NCBI RefSeq assembly: GCF_002858805.1
Contig: NZ_PJZI01000035.1
Span: 1 to 57,899, forward strand
DNA from: Chimaeribacter arupi
Lineage (GTDB): Bacteria; Pseudomonadota; Gammaproteobacteria; Enterobacterales; Enterobacteriaceae
DNA length: 57,899 nt
Reading direction: 5' to 3'
Shown piece by piece: positions 16,440 through 24,662 of this stretch. Both the position numbers and the translations under genes were made by a program. The first letter of the stretch is position 1. Each line of letters starts with the position of its first letter. The notes below the pieces were generated by a model. The model saw only the letters and a program-made list of their open reading frames with translations, had not been told where the DNA came from and searched no databases.

Positions 16440-19045
16440 CGGCCGTCAACACGACCTGCCCCTATTGCGGCGTCGGCTGCGGCGTGCGGGCGGAGGTGCA
16501 GGGCGCGGGCGTCACGGTCAGCGGCGACCCGCAACACCCGGCTAACCTCGGGCGGCTCTGCATCAAGGGCAGCCGCCTCGGCGACACGCTGGATCTCAGC
16601 GGGCGGCTGCTGTACCCGATGCTGGGCGACCAACGCGTCAGTTGGGAACAGGCGCTGGACGCGGCGGCCGCGGGGCTGCAACAGGTGATCCGCACCCACG
16701 GCCCGCAGGCGGTGGCGTTTTATGGCTCCGGCCAGCTGCTCACCGAGGATTACTACGTCGCCAACAAACTGATGAAGGGGTTCATCGGCGCAGGCAACAT
16801 GGACACCAACTCGCGCCTCTGCATGGCGTCGGCGGTGGCGGGGCATAAGCGGGCGCTGGGTGCGGACTGGGTGCCGTGCCGCTACCGCGATCTGGAACAG
16901 ACCGACCTGGTGCTGCTGGTGGGCAGCAATGCCGCCTGGGCGCATCCGGTGCTCTACCAGCGGCTGGCAGAAGCGAAACGGCAGCGGCCGCAGATGCAGG
17001 TGGTACTGATTGACCCGCGCGCCACCGCCAGCGCCGATCTGGCTGACTGCCATCTGGCGTTGCGGCCGGGCAGTGACATTGCGCTGTTCAATGGCCTGCT
17101 GCACTGGCTGCATCAGCACGGTGCGCTGGACCAGGCCTTTTTGCAGCAGCACACCACCGGCGCGGACGCGGCACTGGCCGCCGCCGCGGCGTGGGATCTG
17201 GCGCGGGCAAGTGCTGAGACCGGGCTGAGCACCGGGGCGCTAACCGCGTTCTTCCGGCAGGTGGCGCAGGCACCGCGCATGATGACGCTGTTCTCGATGG
17301 GGATTAACCAGTCCTCAGCGGGTACCGATCAGGTCAATGCCATCACCAATCTGCACCTGGCGACCGGGCGCATTAACACGCCGGGCAACGGCCCGTTTTC
17401 ACTCACCGGCCAGCCGAATGCGATGGGCGGGCGCGAGGTGGGCGGGCTGGCGAACCAACTGGCGGCGCATATGGGCTTCAGCGCCGAAGAGGTCGACCGC
17501 GTCGGGCGTTTCTGGGGCAGTGACAACGTCACACAGGAACCGGGGCTGAATGCCACCGCACTGTTTGATGCCCTGGCCGACGGCCGCATTAAAGCGGTCT
17601 GGATTATGGGCACCAACCCGCTGGTCTCCCTGCCGGATGCCGACCGGGCGCGGCAGGCGCTGGCCGGTTGCCCGCTGGTGATCGTCTCTGAGGTGATGCA
17701 GGAGACCGACACCGCCGCGCTGGCGCATATCCGCTTGCCGGCGCTGGCGTGGGGCGAAAAAGAGGGCACGGTGACCAACTCAGAGCGCTGCCTCTCGCGC
17801 CAGCGCGCCTTTTTGCCGCCGCCGGGCGAGGCGCGGGGCGACTGGTGGATAGTCAGCCAGGTGGCGCAGCGGCTGGGCTTCGGCGCGGCATTTGCCTACA
17901 CCCATCCGCATCAGATTTTCTGCGAACATGCGGCGCTCTCCGGCTTTGAGAACCGGGGGCAGCGCGCCTTTGACATCAGCGCACTGGCGACGCTGACGCA
18001 GGAACAGTATCAGCAACTCACCCCGCAGCGCTGGCCGCTGCCTGCGCTGCCGCGCCCGGGACGTGCCTTCTGGCACCCCGATAACAAAGCGCGGCTGCTG
18101 GCGGTGGCCCCGCCGCACTTGCCGGAAGCCGCCGGTTACCCGCTGACCATGAACAGCGGGCGCATCCGCGACCAGTGGCACACCATGACGCGCACCGGCA
18201 AAGCCGCCGCGCTGATGCGCCACACGCCGGAGCCGGTCTGCGTGCTCCACCCCACTGACATGGCTGACATCGCGGAAGGCGACATCGTGCGCGTCACCTC
18301 GCCGCGCGGCTGGTTGCTGGCGCGGGCCACCGCGGATCACGGCCAGCCGCGCGGCAGCGTGTTTGTGCCGATGCACTGGAACCGGCAGTTCAGCGCGCAG
18401 GCGCGGGTGAATGCGCTGGTGGAGGCGCGGGTGGACCCGGTTTCCGGCCAGCCGCAGAGCAAACAGACGCCGGTGCGCGTCGCCCGCTGGCCGGTGGCCT
18501 GGCAGGGCGAGCTGTTTTTGCGCGGCGAAGGCGCACCGCCGCCCGCCGTAGGCTACTGGAGCCGGGTAACCCAGCCGGGCGTCAGTGATTTCATCCTGGC
18601 GGATTGCACGCCGCCGGCGGACGCAGAAGCCTGGCTCCAGGCGTTATGCGGCGGCGGGCTGTTGCTCCAGCAGGCTTTCATGGGCGCGGCGCGGCATCTG
18701 CTCGGCTGGCGTGACGGCGAATTGCAGGCCGCGTTCTACCTGCATCCGCAGCGGCTGCCGGGGCTGGATCGCGAGGCGATTGTCGCGGCGTTCCATGTGC
18801 CGCCGCCCGATGCGGCCGCCCGCCGGGCGCTGCTGGCCGGGCGGGCCGCCGGTGAGCAGGCGCCGCGCGGGGCGATTGTCTGTAGCTGCTTCGGCGTGGG
18901 TGAACTGGAGATCCGCCGGGCGCTGGCGGGCGGCTGTGATTCCGTCGAGGCGCTGGGCGCGGCGCTGAAATGTGGTACCCATTGTGGCTCCTGCCGACCG
19001 GAGCTGAAAAAACTGATCCAACAGGCGGCGACACACCCCGCTTAG
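16436..19045 (+). CDS. nasA: assimilatory nitrate reductase catalytic subunit NasA
   Basis: The 869-residue molybdenum enzyme reduces nitrate to nitrite in the cytoplasm. The N-terminal CPYCGVGCGV with a later LCIKG cysteine binds [4Fe-4S], and the body carries the bis-MGD molybdopterin fold (YGSGQLLTEDYYVANKL, NTNSRLCMASAV-type segments). The C-terminal region has a BFD-like [2Fe-2S] domain (CSCFGVGELEIRRAL ... CGTHCGSC), which would take electrons from NasC. I chose the ATG at 16436, which overlaps the stop of the upstream frame (ATGA). A longer in-frame start would lie inside nasB. The length is close to that of Klebsiella NasA. Confidence 0.94.
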   Translation: MTAVNTTCPYCGVGCGVRAEVQGAGVTVSGDPQHPANLGRLCIKGSRLGDTLDLSGRLLYPMLGDQRVSWEQALDAAAAGLQQVIRTHGPQAVAFYGSGQLLTEDYYVANKLMKGFIGAGNMDTNSRLCMASAVAGHKRALGADWVPCRYRDLEQTDLVLLVGSNAAWAHPVLYQRLAEAKRQRPQMQVVLIDPRATASADLADCHLALRPGSDIALFNGLLHWLHQHGALDQAFLQQHTTGADAALAAAAAWDLARASAETGLSTGALTAFFRQVAQAPRMMTLFSMGINQSSAGTDQVNAITNLHLATGRINTPGNGPFSLTGQPNAMGGREVGGLANQLAAHMGFSAEEVDRVGRFWGSDNVTQEPGLNATALFDALADGRIKAVWIMGTNPLVSLPDADRARQALAGCPLVIVSEVMQETDTAALAHIRLPALAWGEKEGTVTNSERCLSRQRAFLPPPGEARGDWWIVSQVAQRLGFGAAFAYTHPHQIFCEHAALSGFENRGQRAFDISALATLTQEQYQQLTPQRWPLPALPRPGRAFWHPDNKARLLAVAPPHLPEAAGYPLTMNSGRIRDQWHTMTRTGKAAALMRHTPEPVCVLHPTDMADIAEGDIVRVTSPRGWLLARATADHGQPRGSVFVPMHWNRQFSAQARVNALVEARVDPVSGQPQSKQTPVRVARWPVAWQGELFLRGEGAPPPAVGYWSRVTQPGVSDFILADCTPPADAEAWLQALCGGGLLLQQAFMGAARHLLGWRDGELQAAFYLHPQRLPGLDREAIVAAFHVPPPDAAARRALLAGRAAGEQAPRGAIVCSCFGVGELEIRRALAGGCDSVEALGAALKCGTHCGSCRPELKKLIQQAATHPA

Positions 19046-19055
19046 GAGCAAAACC

Positions 19056-19895
19056 ATGATCTATTCCAAAATGACCGATAACGCGGCCCGTATGGCCGCA
19101 CTGCTGGGCGGCCTTTGCCGCAGCCGCACCGGGGCGGGCGAGGTGTGGCTGGTGGGCGCCGGGCCGGGCGATGTGGAGCTGCTGACGCTGAAAGCGTTGC
19201 GGGTGCTGCAACAGGCGGAGGTGGTGGTGTATGACCGGCTGGTGTCAGAGGAGATCATGGCGCTGGTGCCGCCGGGCGCGCTGAAAATCGATGTCGGCAA
19301 AACCCCGCAGCACCATACGCTGCCGCAACCGGCGATCAATGCGTTGCTGGTGTCGCTGGCACAGGCCGGGCAGCGGGTGGTGCGGCTGAAGGGCGGTGAC
19401 CCCTTTGTGTTCGGCCGCGGCGGTGAGGAGCAGGAGGCCGTGCAGCAGGCCGGGTTGCGTTGCCACGTGGTGCCCGGCATCACCGCCGCGCTGGGCTGCG
19501 CGGCGGCCGTCGGCATTCCGCTGACGCACCGCGCCTGTGCCCAGTCGGTGCGGCTGGTGACCGGCCACGGCCGCGACGGCGAGCCGGATCTTGACTGGCC
19601 GTCGCTGGTGGCGGAAGGCCAGACGCTGGTGTTCTATATGGGGCTGACCCACTGTGCCGCGCTGAGCGAACAGCTGATGGCCCACGGCATGGCGGGGGCG
19701 ATGCCCGCGGCAGTGATTGCCCGCGGCACCCGTGCCGACCAGCAGGTGTTCACCTGCACGCTCGCCATGCTGGCCGGGACGGTGGCACGCGAAAAACCCG
19801 CCTCACCGAGCCTGCTTATCGTCGGTGAGGTGGTGCGTTACTACCAGGCTGACCACGCAGCGCGTGCGGCGCGGCAGGGGGCGGCAGTGACGTAA
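19056..19895 (+). CDS. cobA: uroporphyrinogen-III C-methyltransferase (siroheme branch)
   Basis: The 279-residue SAM-dependent methyltransferase converts uroporphyrinogen III to precorrin-2, the first step toward siroheme. The glycine loop is VGAGPGDVELLTLKAL. RLKGGDPFVFGRGGEE and VVPGITAALGCAAA are typical of CobA and of the CysG C-terminal domain. The oxidase/chelatase domain of CysG is absent, so this enzyme supplies only the methylation step, fitting a dedicated supply for the siroheme of nitrite reductase. AGGAG lies eight bases before the start, ten bases after nasA, so it is the last gene of the nas operon. Confidence 0.92.
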   Translation: MIYSKMTDNAARMAALLGGLCRSRTGAGEVWLVGAGPGDVELLTLKALRVLQQAEVVVYDRLVSEEIMALVPPGALKIDVGKTPQHHTLPQPAINALLVSLAQAGQRVVRLKGGDPFVFGRGGEEQEAVQQAGLRCHVVPGITAALGCAAAVGIPLTHRACAQSVRLVTGHGRDGEPDLDWPSLVAEGQTLVFYMGLTHCAALSEQLMAHGMAGAMPAAVIARGTRADQQVFTCTLAMLAGTVAREKPASPSLLIVGEVVRYYQADHAARAARQGAAVT

Positions 19896-19896
19896 T

Positions 19897-20460
19897 TCAC
19901 TGCCCGAAGCGGCCGATCAGGCCGGTCGCGGCGGCGGCGTGGCCGTCGAGTTTTTCCAGCAGCTGTTCGCGCGTCAGCCCGGCGGGCAGGGCGTCCGGCG
20001 GCAGGTCGGTGGCGATCAGCGTAAACACATAATGGTGGAAGCCGGAACCGGGCGGCGGGCAGGGGCCGTGCCATACCTGGGTCCCGGCGCTGTTTTTGCC
20101 GCCGGTGAACCCTTTGCCCTGCGTCAGTTCGCCTGCGGCAAAACCTTTGGCCGTCGGCGGGATGTTATAGGCCACCAGATGGCTGACCCCCAGCCCTTTG
20201 CGGCCTTCCGGGTCAAACACCAGCAGTGCCAGGCTTTTGGTGTCGGGCGGCACGTTGTGCCAGTGCAACGTCGGGGAGAGGTTTTCGCCGGTGCAGGCGG
20301 TATTGCCCTGGGCCGCCCCGGCAAATTTCTGCGCCAGCAGCCGGTTATCATCGAAATCCGGCGAGGTCAGGGCAAAGGGGGCCGCGACAGCGGGTACAGC
20401 GGCGGCCACCGCCACAGCAAACAACCCGGCCAGCAGGCCGCGCCGGAACATCACAGACAT
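19897..20460 (-). CDS. YbhB/PEBP-family secreted protein
   Basis: The 187-residue product has a signal peptide (hydrophobic GLLAGLFAVAVAAAVPAVA, cleavage before APFAL). The mature domain is of the phosphatidylethanolamine-binding/YbhB type: SPTLHWHNVPPDTKSLALLVFD, HLVAYNIPP, HGPCPPPGSGFHHYVFTL. Relatives are small-ligand or anion-binding proteins without a settled role in bacteria. AAGGAGA precedes the start. It converges on cobA, with one base between their stops, so it is not part of the nas operon. A periplasmic location is likely. Confidence 0.85.
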   Translation of the reverse strand: MSVMFRRGLLAGLFAVAVAAAVPAVAAPFALTSPDFDDNRLLAQKFAGAAQGNTACTGENLSPTLHWHNVPPDTKSLALLVFDPEGRKGLGVSHLVAYNIPPTAKGFAAGELTQGKGFTGGKNSAGTQVWHGPCPPPGSGFHHYVFTLIATDLPPDALPAGLTREQLLEKLDGHAAAATGLIGRFGQ

Positions 20461-20571
20461 AGTCTCTCCTTACATACGGTTAAAAAATCAGGGGCACATC
20501 AAAAGCATAGGCGAGATTGGCGGAAAGGGGGCGGGGTAGCCCGCCGCGGCCTGGCGGTCGCGGCAGGAAAT

Positions 20572-21801
20572 TTACCGGCGGAGCGGCTCGCGCAGATCCC
20601 TGACGTCGTCCGGCGCTACCGGCGCGGCGGCGTTGTTCCAGCTGTTGCGCACGTAGGTCAGTACGTTGGCGATGTCCTGATCGCTGAGGTAGCGGTCAAA
20701 CGACGGCATCGACGGCGCGGTCGGCACCGCCGTGGTGGCCCCGGCGCGGGAACCGGCCAGCACCACGCGGATCATCGAGGTGGCATTCACGCTGTTGACC
20801 AGCGGCGCGTCGGCCAGCCGGGGGAACAGGCCGGGAATGCCCTGGCCGTCCGGCGTGTGGCAGGCGGAGCAGCGATCGGCGTAGACGGCCCGGCCCGCCA
20901 CCATCCGCGCATCGTCCGGCTTCAGCGGCGCAGGCACTGTCGCGGTATGGCTGCTTAGCCCGCTCTGTTTCAGGTAAACCGCCACCGCCCGGAGATCCTC
21001 CTCTGTCCAGTGGCGGGACGAGTGGTCAACTTCTTCCGCCATCGGGCCGGAGGCGATGTCATAACGGTTGGCCCCGGTTTTCAGGTAATCCATCAGCTCC
21101 TGCTCCGTCCAGCGGCCGATGCCGGTGTGCGGGTCAGGGGTGATGTCCGGCGCCATCCACTCCTGCACCACCGCGCCCTGCAACGCCTGGCTGGTTTTAT
21201 CCCCGCCGATCAGGTTTTTCGGCGTATGGCAGGTGCCGCAGTGCCCCAGCCCCTCCACCAGGTACGCGCCGCGGTTCCACTGCGCGGATTTGTCCAGCCT
21301 CGGGCGGTATTCGCCTTTGTCGAAATTCAGCCAGTTCCAGCCAATCAAACTGGCGCGCTGGTTGAACGGGAACGGCAACTGGTTGGTCTTTACGTCGCTG
21401 TGGATCGGTTGCAGCGTCTGGAGGTAGGCCCACAGCGCCCGGTTGTCTTCCCGCGTCACGCGGGTAAAAGCCGTGAACGGCATCGCGCCGTAGAGGTGCA
21501 CGCCGCCTTTGCCGATGCCTTCTGACATGGCGCGGTCAAACTCTTCGAACGTCCAGGCACCGATGCCGGTTTCGCGATCCGGCGTGATGTTGGCCCCGAC
21601 CAGCCGGCCGAACGGCGTCTCAATCGGCACGCCGCCCGCGTAGGGCTGGTCCGCTTTGGCGGTGTGGCAGGCGGCACAATCGCCCAGCACCGCCAGGTAG
21701 CGGCCTTTGTCCACGGTTTCAAAGGAGCCGTCACCGGCGGCCTCACTGTTTCCGGCCGCCAGCACGCTGAGGCCGATGCAGAGGGAGAGTAAGGTTTTCA
21801 T
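20572..21801 (-). CDS. three-heme cytochrome c subunit of a sugar-acid dehydrogenase
   Basis: The 409-residue periplasmic cytochrome carries three CXXCH heme sites: C42-H46, C188-H192 and C311-H315. A signal peptide covers about residues 1-22. In the gluconate/2-ketogluconate dehydrogenase family it takes electrons from the flavoprotein and passes them to ubiquinone. I set the start at 21801, where ATG overlaps the TGA of the flavoprotein gene (ATGA). A longer upstream frame shadows that gene and has no signal peptide. No C-terminal membrane helix is evident. The substrate cannot be read from the sequence. Confidence 0.9.
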   Translation of the reverse strand: MKTLLSLCIGLSVLAAGNSEAAGDGSFETVDKGRYLAVLGDCAACHTAKADQPYAGGVPIETPFGRLVGANITPDRETGIGAWTFEEFDRAMSEGIGKGGVHLYGAMPFTAFTRVTREDNRALWAYLQTLQPIHSDVKTNQLPFPFNQRASLIGWNWLNFDKGEYRPRLDKSAQWNRGAYLVEGLGHCGTCHTPKNLIGGDKTSQALQGAVVQEWMAPDITPDPHTGIGRWTEQELMDYLKTGANRYDIASGPMAEEVDHSSRHWTEEDLRAVAVYLKQSGLSSHTATVPAPLKPDDARMVAGRAVYADRCSACHTPDGQGIPGLFPRLADAPLVNSVNATSMIRVVLAGSRAGATTAVPTAPSMPSFDRYLSDQDIANVLTYVRNSWNNAAAPVAPDDVRDLREPLRR

Positions 21802-23564
21802 GCGGTAATCATCTCCCCTGGGTTTTTCAGGTAGTAATGGCGGATGGCGTGCGCCGCCTTGAACGCCAGCGCGCCCACGGTGCCGGTGGGGTTGTAGCCG
21901 GGGTTTTGCGGGAACGCCGAGGCACCGACCACAAACAGGTTCGGCACCCCCCACACCTGCAGGTGTTTGTTCACCGAGCTGGTGGCCGGGTCGGCCCCCA
22001 TCACAAACCCGCCCACCACATGCGAAGACTGGTAAGGCGTGCCGTTCCAGTGGCCGTGCATCGGCTGTTCGACAATCTGGCGCGGGTTCATGCTGCGGGC
22101 GATCTCGGCCACTTTGCCGGTGCAATATTTCGCCATCTTCAAATCATTGGCCGGGAAGTCGAAGGTGACGCGCAGCAACGGCCGCCCCAGCCGGTCTTTG
22201 TAGGTCGGGTCCAGGGAGAGGTAGTTGGTGCGGGTGGCGTAGCTGCTGGCCTCGCAACCAATTGACATGGTGCTGAGGTAGTTGGCCACCGTGGCTTTTT
22301 TCCACTCGCTGCCCCATTTGGGCGTGCCGGGCGGCACCGGGCGGGTGTTGATCGGCGCGGCACCGATGGGCGTGACGCGGATGCTGCCGCCGCCGAAGAA
22401 GCCGAGGCCGCTGTGGTCAAAGTTGTCGTTGTTGTACTCGTCAATCCCCATGCCCACGGCACCGGCACCGATAAAGGGGTTGAAGTTTTTGTCACTGAAA
22501 AACATCTGCACGCTGTTGGCGGTCTGGTAGGCGTAGTTGCGGCCGGTGGTGCCGCGCTGGGTCACCGGATCGTACGGCGTGCCGATGCGTGACAGCAGCA
22601 TCAGGCGCACGTTCTCAAAGGTGAAGGCGCTGACGATCACCAGGTCGGCCGGTTGCTCCCACTCGTCGCCGGAGGAGTCGATGTAGCGCACGCCGGTGGC
22701 GCGGCCGCCGCGGCTGTCGGTGAGCACTTCCAGCACTTCACAACTGGTGCGCGCCTCAAACCCCTCTTTGCGGATCAGTGCCGGTAACACGGTGGTGATG
22801 GCGCTGGCCTTGGAGTAGTTGGCGCAGCCGAAGTTGGTGCAGAAGCCGCAGAAGGTGCACGGCCCCATCGTGACGCCCAGCGGGTTGGTGTAGGCCTGCG
22901 AGAGCAGGGCCGAGGGCACCGGGAAGGGTTTGTAGCCCAGGTTGCGCGCCGCCCCGGCAAACAGCGTCGGCGCGTAGGGTTGGGCCATCGGCGGGGTCGG
23001 GTAGTCGGTGGAGCGCATCCCCTCGAACGGGTTGCCGCCCTCGCGGTGCTCGCCGTTCACATTGGCGGCTTTGCCGGAAATGCCCGCCAGCCGCTCGAAC
23101 GCCGCATAGTGTGGCTCCATCTCTGCCCAGTCGGTGCCCCAGTCCTGTAAGGTCAGTTCCGGCGGCATCGCGTCTGCGCCGTAGCGCTCCAGCAGGTGGC
23201 TGCGCAACCGGAATTCATGCGGCTGGAAGCGGAAGGTGATGCCCGCCCAGTGGTTACCGGCCCCGCCGGTGCCGTTGCCGGGGTGGAAGGAGCCCCAGCT
23301 GCGCATCGGCAGCGCGGTTTGCGACGGGTCATTGCGGATGGTGATGGTGTTTTGCGCGGTGCGCAGCATCAGCTCCTGGCGGGAGACATAACGCAGCTCA
23401 TCCGGCACGGTCGCGACGTTAAAATCACGGGCGGTGTCACGCCACGGGCCGCGCTCAATGCCGACCACGTTCAGCCCCTCGTCCACCAGCTCATTGGCGA
23501 TGATCGCGCCGGCCCAGCCGAGGCCAATCACCACCACGTCTGTCCTGGGTAATTTCTTTGCCAT
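21798..23564 (-). CDS. GMC-family FAD dehydrogenase subunit (gluconate or ketogluconate type)
   Basis: The 588-residue catalytic flavoprotein has an FAD fold at the N-terminus (VVVIGLGWAGAIIANEL) and the GMC C-terminal substrate region (GYNPTGTVGALAFKAAHAIR). The cysteine-rich CTFCGFCTNFGC at the centre is typical of the membrane-bound gluconate 2-dehydrogenase family. There is no signal peptide of its own, so it is presumably exported through the Tat signal of subunit 3. Gluconate, 2-ketogluconate or a related sugar acid is the likely substrate. It lies 13 bases after subunit 3 and overlaps the cytochrome gene. Confidence 0.9.
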   Translation of the reverse strand: MAKKLPRTDVVVIGLGWAGAIIANELVDEGLNVVGIERGPWRDTARDFNVATVPDELRYVSRQELMLRTAQNTITIRNDPSQTALPMRSWGSFHPGNGTGGAGNHWAGITFRFQPHEFRLRSHLLERYGADAMPPELTLQDWGTDWAEMEPHYAAFERLAGISGKAANVNGEHREGGNPFEGMRSTDYPTPPMAQPYAPTLFAGAARNLGYKPFPVPSALLSQAYTNPLGVTMGPCTFCGFCTNFGCANYSKASAITTVLPALIRKEGFEARTSCEVLEVLTDSRGGRATGVRYIDSSGDEWEQPADLVIVSAFTFENVRLMLLSRIGTPYDPVTQRGTTGRNYAYQTANSVQMFFSDKNFNPFIGAGAVGMGIDEYNNDNFDHSGLGFFGGGSIRVTPIGAAPINTRPVPPGTPKWGSEWKKATVANYLSTMSIGCEASSYATRTNYLSLDPTYKDRLGRPLLRVTFDFPANDLKMAKYCTGKVAEIARSMNPRQIVEQPMHGHWNGTPYQSSHVVGGFVMGADPATSSVNKHLQVWGVPNLFVVGASAFPQNPGYNPTGTVGALAFKAAHAIRHYYLKNPGEMITA

Positions 23565-23577
23565 AATGCCCTGTCCC

Positions 23578-24327
23578 TCAGCCTTTCATTTTCCATGCGG
23601 CACTGCCCTGGATGCTCAGCGGCACCAGATCCAGCGTTTGATTGTGTTTGCTGACGTAATCACGGTAGTCGTAACGCGCGCCGGGGAAGCCCAGCATCTT
23701 CCACGACACCATGTCACGGTTGCCGCCGTAAATCGGGTCGGCAAAGAAGCCTTCCATGGTGTTTTGCAACAGCGTGGTGAAAAACAGCGTGGCGTCGATG
23801 CCGTCCAGGGCGATTTTCCCGCTTTCCAGATCGTGCAGCAGCGCGTCCTGCTGCGCGGCGTCCAGCGCCCGGAACGGTTTCTGGTGCTGCGCCCGGCAGT
23901 GGGCATCCAGCGCCGCCAGCCCGAGGCGGTAACGCTGCTGCGGCACCAGCGGGGACTGGTCACCCTGTTCCGGCGTGCCCGGCTGGAACGGCCCCTGCAT
24001 GTAGAGGCGGGAAAAGGTGCCGTAGAACCCGGCCAGTTGCCGGTCAATAAACACCGCGCACCCGGCCTCTTTGCCGCCGATGCTCAGGTCGTCGGCCGGG
24101 ATCAGCCGGTCGGCAATCGCTTCCACGGTCGCCGCTTCTTCGGCGGTGAAAAAGGCCCAGCCCTGGGTGTCCACCTGGGGCGGCGGGCTGTCATCGAACG
24201 GTGACCAGACCGGCGTATCCTGCAAGGTCACGGCACCGGCCACCCTGGCGGCGGCCAGCCCGGCGGAGGCGGCGGTAAAGGTTAAAATTTGCCGGCGCGT
24301 CACACCGGGCAAGGTTTTCTTGCTCAT
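23578..24327 (-). CDS. gluconate 2-dehydrogenase subunit 3 family protein
   Basis: This 249-residue small subunit begins with a twin-arginine signal (TRRQILTFTAASAGLAA) and should carry the flavoprotein across the membrane. The mature part matches the subunit 3 family in size and in features such as TVEAIADRLIPADD and EAGCAVFIDRQLAG. I use the ATG at 24327, eight bases after AGGGAA; a TTG one codon upstream is less likely. It is the first gene of the three-gene operon. The upstream region holds a CRP-site candidate about 280 bases away. Confidence 0.88.
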   Translation of the reverse strand: MSKKTLPGVTRRQILTFTAASAGLAAARVAGAVTLQDTPVWSPFDDSPPPQVDTQGWAFFTAEEAATVEAIADRLIPADDLSIGGKEAGCAVFIDRQLAGFYGTFSRLYMQGPFQPGTPEQGDQSPLVPQQRYRLGLAALDAHCRAQHQKPFRALDAAQQDALLHDLESGKIALDGIDATLFFTTLLQNTMEGFFADPIYGGNRDMVSWKMLGFPGARYDYRDYVSKHNQTLDLVPLSIQGSAAWKMKG

Positions 24328-24662
24328 CAAAGTTCCCTGTTAAGTAGGCGTAAACGCAGGCGTCATGCCGGAGGCGCGAAGCAGAGACAGGCCGGCGCGA
24401 AAGGAAAAAATACCGGTGCAGGCAGGGCGCCCACGCGGTTGCCCGTTGAGAGTAGTCACAGAGGAGGTAGGGTTGAAATTAAAAAATATTTAACAAATGT
24501 TAAGGGAATTGTTAATTAATTGTTTTATTTGGTTTATTTGCATACAAAAATTGACATTTCCATAACAGTTTTTGACATACCGCGCCGCCGGGGAAAACTG
24601 TGATGACTGTCACAGCGATAGTTGTTTTTTTGCTCACTTCCGGTAGGATAGTTCGCGTGTTG
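24328..24662. promoter_or_regulatory. divergent promoter region with perfect CRP core site
   Basis: The region between the dehydrogenase operon and the inverse autotransporter gene is AT-rich from 24470 to 24560. At 24599-24614 it contains TGTGA-N6-TCACA, an exact CRP core flanked by C and G that extend the symmetry. Two TTGACA hexamers on the plus strand (24551-24556 and 24572-24577) could be -35 boxes. I could not fix a -10 box with confidence. If the plus promoter starts near 24586, CRP would bind downstream of it and repress. Confidence 0.6.

Noticed and set aside
16061-17152. Minus-strand open frame of 363 codons across the nasB/nasA joint
   Set aside because: It crosses two confirmed genes on the other strand and shows no coding features.
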